64,000 nt of DNA from an uncultured Bacilli bacterium (lineage in GTDB: Bacteria > Bacillota_I > Bacilli_A > RF39 > UBA660), in contig CAJTZU010000001.1 in assembly GCA_910584165.1 (NCBI GenBank), forward strand, positions 186,001 through 250,000, in the 5' to 3' direction. A program made the position numbers and the translations under genes. The notes beneath the pieces are model-generated. The model was not told the DNA's origin, did no database searches, and saw only the letters and a list, made by a program, of their open reading frames with translations. Shown piece after piece: positions 40,938 to 49,906 of the stretch; positions within the stretch are counted from its first letter, which is position 1; each line of letters starts with the position of its first letter.

Positions 40938-40970
40938 AAAAAAAAAGAGACACTAAATGTGTCGCTTTTT
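40938..40970 (-). terminator. Terminator of ftsZ
   Basis: The hairpin GACAC/GTGTC, extended by AG/CT pairs with one mismatch (40947-40966), is followed by about nine T on the minus strand. It ends the ftsA-ftsZ unit before spoIIGA. Confidence 0.75.
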
Positions 40971-40994
40971 ATGAATTAATTTAATACTTAAAAA

Positions 40995-42074
40995 TTAGAA
41001 ACCTCTCTTTTTTAAGAATGATGGAATAATATCATCGTCATCATCTGAATCATCATTATCTGTTTCTTCATGTCTAGTAGTAACTGGTGTTTCTGGTTTT
41101 GTATAAGAATGATATAAAGGTTCTGTATCTTGATCAAATCCAGTAGCAATAACTGTTACAATAATTTCATCTGTTAAATTTTCATTGATAACAGCTCCAA
41201 AGATGGTATTCATATCTGTATTCGCACTTGTACGAATTACTTCGTTTGCTTCTTCTACTTCAAATAATGTTAAATTATTACCACCTGTTACATTGATAAT
41301 AGCATCAGTTGCTCCACTAATACTTGTTTCTAATAATGGACTAGATACTGCTTGACGAGCTGCTTCTGTTGCTCTATTTTCTCCTACACCAATACCAATA
41401 CCAATTAAAGCACTTCCACGTTTTTCCATAACAGTTTTAACATCAGCAAAGTCTAGGTTAATTAATCCTGCTACTGCAATTAAATCAGAAATTGATTGAA
41501 CACCACGGCGTAATACATTGTCTACCTCTTTGAAAGAATCTAATAAAGGAGTTTGTTTATCAATAATTTCTCTTAATCTATCATTTGGAATAACAATAAG
41601 CGTATCTACGTTTTTCTTTAATTCTTCTAATCCAGCAATGGCTTGCTCCATTCTTTTCTTTCCCTCAAATGAGAATGGCTTAGTTACAATACCAACTGTA
41701 AGAGCGCCTAATTCTTGAGCAATTTGGGCAACTACTGGAGCAGCTCCTGTACCAGTTCCTCCACCCATACCACAAGTTACAAATACCATGTCAGCTCCTC
41801 TTAGTGACTCTTCGATTTCTTTTTTACTTTCTAGTGCAGCTTCTCTACCAATATCTGGTTTTGCCCCAGCACCTCTTCCACCTGTTAAGCTTTCACCTAT
41901 TTGAATTTTTGTAGGAGCTTTTGAACAATTTAAAACTTGTAAGTCTGTATTTGCTACTATAAATTCTACACCTTTTACTCCTGAATCTATCATACGGTTA
42001 ACGGCATTATTTCCACCACCACCGATTCCAATGACCTTAATTTTTGCTATTTGATCCATTTCTAATCCAAACAT
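40995..42074 (-). CDS. ftsZ: Cell division GTPase FtsZ
   Basis: The 359-residue tubulin-like GTPase has GIGGGGNNAVNRMID, the GTP signature GGGTGTGAAPVVA, the catalytic NLDFADVKTVM (T7 loop) and a C-terminal tail DDDIIPSFLKKRGF that binds FtsA and ZapA-type partners. The acidic linker before it is short. FtsZ forms the Z ring. It follows ftsA by 16 bases and precedes spoIIGA, as in Bacillus. Confidence 0.97.
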   Translation of the reverse strand: MFGLEMDQIAKIKVIGIGGGGNNAVNRMIDSGVKGVEFIVANTDLQVLNCSKAPTKIQIGESLTGGRGAGAKPDIGREAALESKKEIEESLRGADMVFVTCGMGGGTGTGAAPVVAQIAQELGALTVGIVTKPFSFEGKKRMEQAIAGLEELKKNVDTLIVIPNDRLREIIDKQTPLLDSFKEVDNVLRRGVQSISDLIAVAGLINLDFADVKTVMEKRGSALIGIGIGVGENRATEAARQAVSSPLLETSISGATDAIINVTGGNNLTLFEVEEANEVIRTSANTDMNTIFGAVINENLTDEIIVTVIATGFDQDTEPLYHSYTKPETPVTTRHEETDNDDSDDDDDIIPSFLKKRGF

Positions 42075-42090
42075 ATTTTATATCCTCCTA

Positions 42091-43335
42091 TTATTCGTTA
42101 AAAAAATATCCAAATATTTTTCCCAACATGCTATCATTTGCTGATTCTACTGAACTTTTTCTAACGGTTGCAAGTGTCGATGCATCCTCGTTACTAATCA
42201 TTGAATAGTTCTTTCCTTTTAATTTTAATTTACTGATAAAGTAAACTATATTACCAACACATGATGAATATTTGTTATTACGTATACCAAGTAATTTAAC
42301 ATTTCCTATGCTTACATTCTTACCTAATACTTGAGATGCTACATATTCAATATCATCCATATTACTAGTACCACCTGTTATTATCATATAATCAATTTGC
42401 TTGGTTGTCAATATATTCAACTCTTTTTTTGCTAGATTTAAAATCTCTTCTAACCTAGAAGAAACAATTTCGGACACCTCAAACTGGTTGACTTTTAAGG
42501 ATTTATCTACTGATGTAGAAATTTCATAAGTATCACTTACATTCGCATTTCTTTTATGTGCTAAAGCAAAAGAATGCTTCAATTTATTGGCCGTTTCCAA
42601 ATCTGTCTTATACATATAAGCAATATCACTATCTACATTTTTACCACCCATATGAATAACAGAACTCTTCACAATTACGCCTCTATTATAAAGAGATAAC
42701 GAGGTTGTTTCACTACCAATATTAATGATTGCCCCTATTTTTTGATCGATATCTTTATTTTTAAATGCATATAAATCACCAATATTATTAATAGAAATAT
42801 CTACTACTTCTATTCCTAAACCCTCTAATAAACTAATAACGGAATAAACATTTTTCTTAGGAGTCGTTACTAATATTCCTCTTACTCCTAAAGTACTTCC
42901 CATTTGATTATAAGGGTCTTTTACCACTTTATCATCTATTCTAAAGTCTACTGGAAGAACAGTTACAAATTCTCTATCCACTAATGGCTTAGAAGCAACT
43001 GCTTCTGCTAATACATTAGAAATATCCTCATGAGTAATCCCAATGTTTTCATCTGAAACAGTAATTTCAGCCTTCACAATAGAATATTCAGCAAAATAAG
43101 AAGGGATAGATGCAACTACTCTTCTAATAGGAATTCCTATCATCTGCTCCACATCTTTCATTGCTTCTCTTACACAATTACTTGCCTTTTCGACATCTGT
43201 AATTAAACCTTTTTTAATGCCACTAGAACGATAAGATGATGCTGCAAGCAAATTAAGTTTGTTCTGAAAAAGTTCACAAACAACTACTTTTATACTATCT
43301 GAACCAATATCCACACTAGTATAAACATGCTTCAT
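42091..43335 (-). CDS. ftsA: Cell division protein FtsA
   Basis: The 414-residue actin-like protein has SVDIGSDSIKVVVCE (phosphate 1), the SHS2/1C domain, IINIGSETTSLSLY (phosphate 2) and MIITGGTSNMDDIEYVA. A C-terminal amphipathic end (MLGKIFGYFFNE) can anchor it to the membrane. FtsA links the FtsZ ring to the membrane. A terminator separates it from ftsQ upstream, so ftsA-ftsZ may be their own unit. Confidence 0.93.
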   Translation of the reverse strand: MKHVYTSVDIGSDSIKVVVCELFQNKLNLLAASSYRSSGIKKGLITDVEKASNCVREAMKDVEQMIGIPIRRVVASIPSYFAEYSIVKAEITVSDENIGITHEDISNVLAEAVASKPLVDREFVTVLPVDFRIDDKVVKDPYNQMGSTLGVRGILVTTPKKNVYSVISLLEGLGIEVVDISINNIGDLYAFKNKDIDQKIGAIINIGSETTSLSLYNRGVIVKSSVIHMGGKNVDSDIAYMYKTDLETANKLKHSFALAHKRNANVSDTYEISTSVDKSLKVNQFEVSEIVSSRLEEILNLAKKELNILTTKQIDYMIITGGTSNMDDIEYVASQVLGKNVSIGNVKLLGIRNNKYSSCVGNIVYFISKLKLKGKNYSMISNEDASTLATVRKSSVESANDSMLGKIFGYFFNE

Positions 43336-43383
43336 ACAACCATCTCCTATAATCTAACATATATTATACTATAAAATTTTAAA

Positions 43384-43419
43384 AATGAAAAGAAAATCCC
43401 TACTATAAATGGGATTTTT
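43384..43419 (-). terminator. Terminator upstream of ftsA
   Basis: The stem AAAATCCC/GGGATTTT (43393-43400 with 43411-43418) with a 10-nt loop is followed by CTTTTC on the minus strand. It lies between ftsQ and ftsA, about 50 bases before the ftsA start. Confidence 0.6.
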
Positions 43420-43488
43420 CTTATAATAATTTTCTATCATAATATTCCATACAATTTTTACAAAAAATGTTTATTCAAAATATAGTTT

Positions 43489-43516
43489 ATAAAAAAAGAG
43501 GGCTATTTTCCCTCTA
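43489..43516 (-). terminator. Terminator after ftsQ
   Basis: The stem AGAGGG/CCCTCT (43497-43502 with 43510-43515) is followed by seven T on the minus strand. The stop codon of ftsQ lies inside it. It ends the murG-murB-ftsQ transcript. Confidence 0.85.
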
Positions 43517-44324
43517 ATACTTCTACGTATTCCCCACTATCTAAATGAAGAATTCCTTTTTTATTACCCAATCCCTCAGCATATTCTAAATAATCATAAA
43601 TTCTTTCAAATTTTGGTAATGTTACATAAACATAGTTACCATCATTCATTGCCATTAAAAAGAGTTCCGCATCTACATCTGTTGGATAATATCGAATTTC
43701 TGATATTTTGATAAGGACATCATTTGGTACAGACACCATATTTTTTAAAAATCTTTTATAAACATCTTCAGGGATTTGATTTAGAACAATGGGAACACGA
43801 AAATTTCCTTCTATCTTTGTTCCATCCTGTAAAACCACTAAATCATCTGGCTGATAATAAAATAATGGTTTATTTTCTTCCACAGTAATTACAACTTTCC
43901 TTAAAAAATCTCCTTTTTTAACAGTTGCCTTTAAAATCAAATCATTTTGAATTAAATTTTTTTCTATCTTTATGCTCGAAGTTGGTATCGTTTTTGGATA
44001 TTCCCGAATACCTGCCATATCGATAACTTCTTGATCACTTAAATAAATATTTCCTTTCACAATAATAGATTGAATAGGAACTTGTAACAGCAAATAAATA
44101 ACTACACCCAAAAAAGCTATTCCTAACAAACTTAAAAAGACATTAAAAAGGCGTATTCTTCTTTTCCTTTGCTTAATTTTTTTCTCTTTTTCTTTTTTCG
44201 TTGCCATTCTTGTTTTCTGCTTTACTTGGCTTTGCTTTATTTGACTCTGTTTTACTTTATTTTTATTTCTAGATACTCTAGTTGCTTTTGTTGTCACATT
44301 TTTTCCCTTTTTTGGTTTTGACAT
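43503..44324 (-). CDS. ftsQ: Cell division protein FtsQ/DivIB
   Basis: The 273-residue protein has a long basic cytoplasmic start (about 55 residues, Lys and Gln rich), one membrane helix (residues 58-80) and a POTRA-like outer domain (SIIVKGNIYLSDQEVIDMAG) followed by the beta domain. DivIB/FtsQ connects divisome proteins with FtsL and FtsB. The position between murB and ftsA matches the usual order. Confidence 0.88.
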   Translation of the reverse strand: MSKPKKGKNVTTKATRVSRNKNKVKQSQIKQSQVKQKTRMATKKEKEKKIKQRKRRIRLFNVFLSLLGIAFLGVVIYLLLQVPIQSIIVKGNIYLSDQEVIDMAGIREYPKTIPTSSIKIEKNLIQNDLILKATVKKGDFLRKVVITVEENKPLFYYQPDDLVVLQDGTKIEGNFRVPIVLNQIPEDVYKRFLKNMVSVPNDVLIKISEIRYYPTDVDAELFLMAMNDGNYVYVTLPKFERIYDYLEYAEGLGNKKGILHLDSGEYVEVLEGK

Positions 44325-44332
44325 TGTATCAC

Positions 44333-45229
44333 CTATTCTACAAATTCTTGTTCAACTTTTAGCTCTATCCCATATTTTTCTTTTACTTTTTCTTGTATTT
44401 CAACAATTAATTTTTTAATATCGTCGCCATTAGCATGACCTTTATTAATAATAAAATTTGCATGTTTTTCACTAACACAAGCATCCCCTATGCTATAACC
44501 TTTATACCCAATTTCTTCAATTAATCTACCAGCAAAATCTCCCTCTGGATTTCTAAATACAGAGCCTGCTGAAGGATATTCTAATGGTTGAGTCTCTATT
44601 CTTCTTTTTTTTCTATCTTCAATTAATTGCATAATTTCTTCCGCATTTCCTTTTTTTAACAAAATAGTAGCTTCTAAACAAATGTAATCCGGATTCTTTT
44701 GTAAAAAAGAAGTACGATAATGAAATTTCATATCATAGTTTGTCATTTCGACAACACGATAGCGAGGGGTTAAAACCTTTACACTTTTAATAATATATCC
44801 CATATCACTTTTATAGGCTCCTGCATTCATATAAACCGCTCCACCTACTGTTCCTGGGATTCCTGTTGCAAACTCTATTCCTGTATAGCCTAAACGAGAT
44901 AACCTAGTTGCCAATTTTGTTAAAGAATAACCAGCTCCAACGCGAATTTCTCTTCCCTTTATCTCTAAATCATTTAATTTATCTAATTTAATTAAAATTC
45001 CATCATAAAAAGAATCTCCAAAAATTAAATTAGAACCTTTTCCTAAAATTTTATGTTTTATTTGATTTTCCCTTAAAAATTTTAGCAAAATAATTAAGCC
45101 TTCTATATCATCAGGAATGACAAGACCTAGCGCATGCCCTCCCACTTGATAAGTTGTATATTCTTTTATGTCTACATCAGACAAGATGGTACCAACATTT
45201 AATTCCTCTATATTTTTTATTATATCCAT
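44333..45229 (-). CDS. murB: UDP-N-acetylenolpyruvoylglucosamine reductase
   Basis: The 298-residue FAD enzyme has TYQVGGHALGL, KILGKGSNLIFGD, EFATGIPGTVGGAVYMNAGAY, and the C-terminal PSAGSVFRNPEG and EKHANFIINKGHA. These are type II MurB features. It reduces enolpyruvyl-UDP-GlcNAc to UDP-MurNAc using NADPH. It follows murG by four bases. Confidence 0.95.
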   Translation of the reverse strand: MDIIKNIEELNVGTILSDVDIKEYTTYQVGGHALGLVIPDDIEGLIILLKFLRENQIKHKILGKGSNLIFGDSFYDGILIKLDKLNDLEIKGREIRVGAGYSLTKLATRLSRLGYTGIEFATGIPGTVGGAVYMNAGAYKSDMGYIIKSVKVLTPRYRVVEMTNYDMKFHYRTSFLQKNPDYICLEATILLKKGNAEEIMQLIEDRKKRRIETQPLEYPSAGSVFRNPEGDFAGRLIEEIGYKGYSIGDACVSEKHANFIINKGHANGDDIKKLIVEIQEKVKEKYGIELKVEQEFVE

Positions 45230-45233
45230 ATTA

Positions 45234-46316
45234 TCATTTTCCCTCTATTAGTTTTTGGATTTCTTGATAAATAATAGTTGCACTATTTGATACACCTAGC
45301 TTACTTAAATTCTTTTTCATTTCTTCTTGTTTTTTAGTAGATACAAGAATTGAGTTCACATTTTGCATTAAAACTTCTGGTGTTAAATCCTTCTCTTCTA
45401 TTAACATAGCTGCATCTTCTTTGACTAAATCCATTGCATTCTTATATTGATGATTATTCGGAACATAAGGGCTTGGAATCAAAATCGAAGGAACTTTTAA
45501 AGCCATAATCTCACTTAATGTAGAAGCTCCAGCCCGTGTTATCATTAAATCTGTATTCTTCATAATACAAGTCATATTGTCAATATAAGGAACTACTTTA
45601 ACATTCCTTGGAAATTCACATTTTTTAATTTCTTCATAATCATTTTTACCAGTTACAAATAAAAATTGGTAAGGTTCTCCCCCTACTTTCGGAAGCGTTT
45701 CTTTTAATACCTCATTTACACTACTAGCCCCTAATGAGCCCATTACTATTAAAATTAGTTTTTTAGAATCATCTAATCCTAATTCTGATTTTTTCATAGG
45801 CTCTTTCTTAATAGCATCTTCACTACATGGATTTCCTGTAAAAACAGTCTTATTTTTTGGAAAACTATCCATAGAAGATTTAAAAGAAACACCAATTAAA
45901 TCTGTATGAGAAGCTAAAGAAAGATTCGCTTTTCCTGCAACACTATTTTGCTCATGTAAAAAAGTTTTAATTCTTAATTTATGAGCAGCAGATAGTACTG
46001 GTACTGTAACATAGCCACCTACTCCAATCACAATATCAGGCTTAAATTCCTTTAACCATTTAATACATTTCTTCTTAGATTTATATAAACAATGAATTAC
46101 TTTGATATTTTTCCATAATTGTTTTCTATTGAATCCATAAACTTCAATAGAACGAAAAGGAATTCCTTCTTTTGGAACAATATCTTTTTCCATACGATTA
46201 TGGGTCCCAATATATAAGAATTCACTATTTGGCTCCTTTTCTTGTATCTTATGAATAATCGCTAAAGCAGGATAGATATGCCCCCCTGTTCCTCCAGCAC
46301 TAATGACTACTCTCAT
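45234..46316 (-). CDS. murG: Undecaprenyl-PP-MurNAc-pentapeptide-UDPGlcNAc transferase
   Basis: The 360-residue GT28 enzyme has SAGGTGGHIYPALAI, IGVGGYVTVPVLSAA, LHEQNSVAGKAN, and a C-terminal ITRAGASTLSEIMALKVPSILIPSPYVPNNHQYKNA. MurG adds GlcNAc to lipid I at the inner membrane face. It leads the murG-murB-ftsQ unit. Its upstream neighbour at 46395 is unknown and ends in a terminator. Confidence 0.95.
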   Translation of the reverse strand: MRVVISAGGTGGHIYPALAIIHKIQEKEPNSEFLYIGTHNRMEKDIVPKEGIPFRSIEVYGFNRKQLWKNIKVIHCLYKSKKKCIKWLKEFKPDIVIGVGGYVTVPVLSAAHKLRIKTFLHEQNSVAGKANLSLASHTDLIGVSFKSSMDSFPKNKTVFTGNPCSEDAIKKEPMKKSELGLDDSKKLILIVMGSLGASSVNEVLKETLPKVGGEPYQFLFVTGKNDYEEIKKCEFPRNVKVVPYIDNMTCIMKNTDLMITRAGASTLSEIMALKVPSILIPSPYVPNNHQYKNAMDLVKEDAAMLIEEKDLTPEVLMQNVNSILVSTKKQEEMKKNLSKLGVSNSATIIYQEIQKLIEGK

Positions 46317-46380
46317 GTCATCACATCCTTATCGATATTATACCATAATTATATGCAAAAGCATAGGAAAAAAATATCAC

Positions 46381-46408
46381 AAAAAAAAGGAATATTACTT
46401 CCTTTTTC
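46381..46408 (-). terminator. Terminator of the unknown gene at 46395
   Basis: The stem AAGGAA/TTCCTT (46387-46392 with 46399-46404) is followed by about eight T on the minus strand. Confidence 0.75.
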
Positions 46409-47204
46409 CACCTTTAGAATTATAAGAATCTGTTGCTAAAATAGAATATAAGTCTGGATGTCTTTCCCCACAAGCATCTAATAAAGCAACATCACTATAT
46501 AATGGGGTTCCCTCTTCTTTTCTTTTTTCAAAATATGCACTTAATCCACTAGCCATAATACATAATTCCTGAGAATCATCTAAAATACTTTCTAACTGCT
46601 TTCTACTAGTATCTTTTAAAGATGTTCCTAATTCTTCTAATATAGCATTTATAAGGACAGTAGATTGATTTCGCAAGTAAGAAAGCATTCTTTCCTCACT
46701 TATTCTAGACCCATCTACAATATTTTGAATAAACCCTAAATCCTCTGAAGCTTCCCCTCTTTTTATTTTACTTTTTGCTTTTTGAGTCATTCTTTGCACA
46801 CTTAGTTTTCTGCTATTCCATTTATAACCATCTAAATAAGTTTGCCTTACAGTCATAAAATGAGTAAAAACGCCTAATATTAACATCATTTCAGTAATCG
46901 TAAAACGTTTTGATAATTTTCTTTCTTTATCTTTATCAACAACACCCCTATAATAAGTTTCAAATACTTCTCTAATTTCTGTATCATTTCTAAATAAGTA
47001 AGAAGAAATATCATCGCCACGCTCTGTTATTTTTTTCTTTTCAGACTCTAATAATGCTTTTACCTCTTCTGTATCTTTTGTAATTTCTACAATACGTTTT
47101 GATACTTCATCACTCAAAGATCTAAATTCTGTAGGTGCAAATTCTCCTTTATCTAATATTAACAATAATGGTGTAATGGCACCACTTTCAATTGTTTTTA
47201 ACAT
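46395..47204 (-). CDS. Unknown helical 269-aa protein
   Basis: I do not recognise the family. The protein is soluble, strongly helical and rich in Glu, Lys and Arg, with a basic central part (QRMTQKAKSKIKRGEASED) and a basic tail (NSKGGKRK). A hydrophobic stretch (MMLILGVFTHFM) lies near residue 105 but is short for a membrane helix. GGGGG before the ATG supports the start. It has its own terminator and follows the gene at 47277. Confidence 0.65.
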   Translation of the reverse strand: MLKTIESGAITPLLLILDKGEFAPTEFRSLSDEVSKRIVEITKDTEEVKALLESEKKKITERGDDISSYLFRNDTEIREVFETYYRGVVDKDKERKLSKRFTITEMMLILGVFTHFMTVRQTYLDGYKWNSRKLSVQRMTQKAKSKIKRGEASEDLGFIQNIVDGSRISEERMLSYLRNQSTVLINAILEELGTSLKDTSRKQLESILDDSQELCIMASGLSAYFEKRKEEGTPLYSDVALLDACGERHPDLYSILATDSYNSKGGKRK

Positions 47205-47265
47205 AATAATCCCCCTTTAACAGTTGGATATTATACCATATTTTAAAAAATTTGCAAATTAAAAG

Positions 47266-47293
47266 AAATTACTCAATTATAATTTCTTTTTCT
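47266..47293 (-). terminator. Terminator of the unknown gene at 47277
   Basis: The stem AAAGAAATTA/TAATTTCTTT (about 47271-47290) with an 8-nt loop ends the gene on the minus strand; only TAATTT follows, so it is moderately convincing. Confidence 0.65.
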
Positions 47294-48086
47294 GCTCATG
47301 AAGAGCAAGAACCAGAGCATTTGCCATATTTCTTCCCTCTAATAAACTAGTACGGGACAAATCCTCATATCTCTTTTCTTCCCTTGTTTCACAAATAATT
47401 TCATCCTGAAATAACTGATGATAATCCTTCTCTTTATAAACACAGCTACTAGCAGCATCTACAATAAAACCATCCTTATCTCTTATTACACTATGATAAG
47501 CAGTACCTACAAAACTATTTGACATTAAAGAAGTTACTAATGTAGAACCTGGCATATAATCCATTAAACTCCAAGATACATTATGACATTGCCCTTTTAC
47601 TTTATCATCTTGTAAAAGCATTTTCATAAAATAATTTTCTCCAAAATATTTCTTAATAGAACAAAATGTTATATTTCCCAATTGCTCACTATGAACGGTA
47701 ACAGTTCCCTTTTTTTCGATTACCTTTTCAATATAAGGAGCTTTTACAACAAAATTTCTAACACAATTTGATAAACCATATTCTGTATACTGTCCTATCA
47801 ACCGAACAAAAGAAACATAATCTTCTGTCAAATTATATCCAAAATGTTCTAACGTTTGATAAAATAAAGGAATAAATTGGTTTCCTGCTTCATGATTAAA
47901 TAATAAACTATGGAGAGCCCAAAAAACATCTTTATACTGGAAGGAAGCTATTTTTTCTCTTTCAGCAACAGCTCTCCAATCAATTCCACTACATTTTTTA
48001 AATTCTTCCAAAAATTTTCTATAAATCTCATTATTTTGGATACGATATTTTCCTTCATATTCATCAAATATTTGTTGATAAGTCAT
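47277..48086 (-). CDS. Putative papain/transglutaminase-like protein, unknown
   Basis: The 269-residue soluble protein has an ordered Cys-His-Asp set: GQCHNVSW at about residue 175, then GTAYHSVIRDKDGFIVDAASS about 35 residues on. This is the layout of papain/transglutaminase-like hydrolases (Cys on a helix start, His on a strand, Asp on the next). The N-terminal half is helical and unknown. GGAGG precedes the ATG at 48086, so I prefer it over the longer frame. It could be a peptidase or acyltransferase; no partner gene tells which. Confidence 0.66.
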   Translation of the reverse strand: MTYQQIFDEYEGKYRIQNNEIYRKFLEEFKKCSGIDWRAVAEREKIASFQYKDVFWALHSLLFNHEAGNQFIPLFYQTLEHFGYNLTEDYVSFVRLIGQYTEYGLSNCVRNFVVKAPYIEKVIEKKGTVTVHSEQLGNITFCSIKKYFGENYFMKMLLQDDKVKGQCHNVSWSLMDYMPGSTLVTSLMSNSFVGTAYHSVIRDKDGFIVDAASSCVYKEKDYHQLFQDEIICETREEKRYEDLSRTSLLEGRNMANALVLALHEQKKKL

Positions 48087-48130
48087 ATTTTCCTCCAATG
48101 GTTGTTATTATAAAGAAAAAATTACTTTTG

Positions 48131-49897
48131 TCAAGCTTTATCATAAGCTTGTAAATATTCATATAATTCTATTGCTACTTTTTCAGGCAACAATTCTTTT
48201 AAATCTTCTATTGTTAATTTCTTTAAAGCAGTAACTGTTTTATATTTTTTTAACAATTGTTTCTTTCTTTTATCCCCTATACCAGATACTGGGTCTAATA
48301 TACTCTCTAATGAGCCTTTACTACGAATTTGTTTATGATAATTAATTGTAAATTCATGAACTTCATCTTGCATTCTCTCTAACAAATAGAATAAATTACT
48401 TTTTTTATCAATGTTATATTCTTTTTCTTCTGTAAGTAACGCATTCGTAGTATGTCTATCATCTTTTTTTAACCCTACTACCATAATCGGCAAATATAAA
48501 CTATCTATAATTTCTTTTGCTGCATGAATTTGGCCTAAACCACCATCCACTATAATTAAGTCTGGCTTTTCTAATTGCTCCTTCAATACTCTAAAATATC
48601 TTCTGTAAATAACTTCTCTCATTGTATTATAATCATCGTTTTTATCAATCGATATTTTAAACTTACGATATTCATTCTTAGCAGGTTTTCCGTTTTTAAA
48701 AACAACCATTCCTGATACATTGTATGTTCCAAATAAATGAGCATTATCAAATATTTCAATGCGATCTAATTTTTCCAAACCTAAAATATTTCTTAGTTCC
48801 TCATTTGCATTTAGTGTCCTAGCTTCATCTCTCTCAATTAATTCAAACTGTTCCTCTAAAGCTATTTTCGCATTTTCATTAGCCATATCTATTAATTTTA
48901 ATTTTTCCCCTTTTTGCGGTTTTCTAACATCCAGTTCTAAATAATCAGATAAAACACCTGCATCCACTATCTCAGGAACTAAAATTTCTTTAGGCTTTAC
49001 AATATTCTGATAAAAATCAGCAATATACCTTGTTAATTCCTCTCCATCGCTTTCAATCATTGGAATAATTTTAGAATGCCTTCCAACAATTTTAGAACCT
49101 CTTATAAAGAAAACTTGAATACTTAAATATCCTTTATTAACAAAATATCCAAAAATGTCTCTATCCACTTGGTCTTTTACTTCCACTTGTTGATGAGTAA
49201 GAGTTACTTCAATATAATTCAATAATTGTTTCATTTCTAACGCTTTCTCATATTTCATCTCTTCACTAAATTTCTGCATTTCTTCTTCAATGCGTTTTGT
49301 AATAAAAGAGTGATCTCCTTTTAGAAAACGGATAATTTCTTCTTTCATCGCGTTAATATCTTCTTTTGAAACTTTTTCTGTACAATATCCCAAACACTGA
49401 TGGATATGATAATAAAGACATGGTTTTGAATTATAGGTATTACATTTTCTAATTGGATACATACGATTTAATAAATTAACAACACCACGTGCAGCAGTTA
49501 CATTTGGATATGGTCCATATAAATACTTCTGATTTTTTTTACGAGTTAAAGAACGAATAACTTTTAAACGTGGAACTTCCTCGTTAGTAAGTTCAATATA
49601 AGGATAAGTCTTATCATCTTTTAAAAGAATATTATATTTAGGATTATATTTTTTTATCAAATTATTTTCTAGAATAAAGGATTCTACTTCACTATTTACA
49701 GTTATATATTCAAAATCAACAATTTCACTTACTAATTTTGCTGTTTTACCTGTATGCTTTCCGCGAAAATAAGAACTAACTCGATTCTTCAAGTTTTTTG
49801 CTTTTCCTACATAAATAATAATTCCATCTTTATTCTTCATTAAATAACAACCTGGACTAGTAGTTAATAAAGATAATTTTTGTTTTATATAATCCAT
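48131..49897 (-). CDS. uvrC: Excinuclease ABC subunit C
   Basis: The 588-residue protein has an N-terminal GIY-YIG nuclease (PGCYLMKNKDGIIIYVGKAKNLKNRVSSYF), the Cys-rich region (CLYYHIHQCLGYC), a UVR helical motif, and the RNase H-like C-terminal nuclease (FDNAHLFGTYNVSGMVVF, PDLIIVDGGLGQIHAA) with a final HhH region (SILDPVSGIGDKRKKQLLKKY). UvrC makes both cuts in nucleotide excision repair. Length is normal. Confidence 0.96.
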   Translation of the reverse strand: MDYIKQKLSLLTTSPGCYLMKNKDGIIIYVGKAKNLKNRVSSYFRGKHTGKTAKLVSEIVDFEYITVNSEVESFILENNLIKKYNPKYNILLKDDKTYPYIELTNEEVPRLKVIRSLTRKKNQKYLYGPYPNVTAARGVVNLLNRMYPIRKCNTYNSKPCLYYHIHQCLGYCTEKVSKEDINAMKEEIIRFLKGDHSFITKRIEEEMQKFSEEMKYEKALEMKQLLNYIEVTLTHQQVEVKDQVDRDIFGYFVNKGYLSIQVFFIRGSKIVGRHSKIIPMIESDGEELTRYIADFYQNIVKPKEILVPEIVDAGVLSDYLELDVRKPQKGEKLKLIDMANENAKIALEEQFELIERDEARTLNANEELRNILGLEKLDRIEIFDNAHLFGTYNVSGMVVFKNGKPAKNEYRKFKISIDKNDDYNTMREVIYRRYFRVLKEQLEKPDLIIVDGGLGQIHAAKEIIDSLYLPIMVVGLKKDDRHTTNALLTEEKEYNIDKKSNLFYLLERMQDEVHEFTINYHKQIRSKGSLESILDPVSGIGDKRKKQLLKKYKTVTALKKLTIEDLKELLPEKVAIELYEYLQAYDKA

Positions 49898-49906
49898 AAT
49901 TCACCT

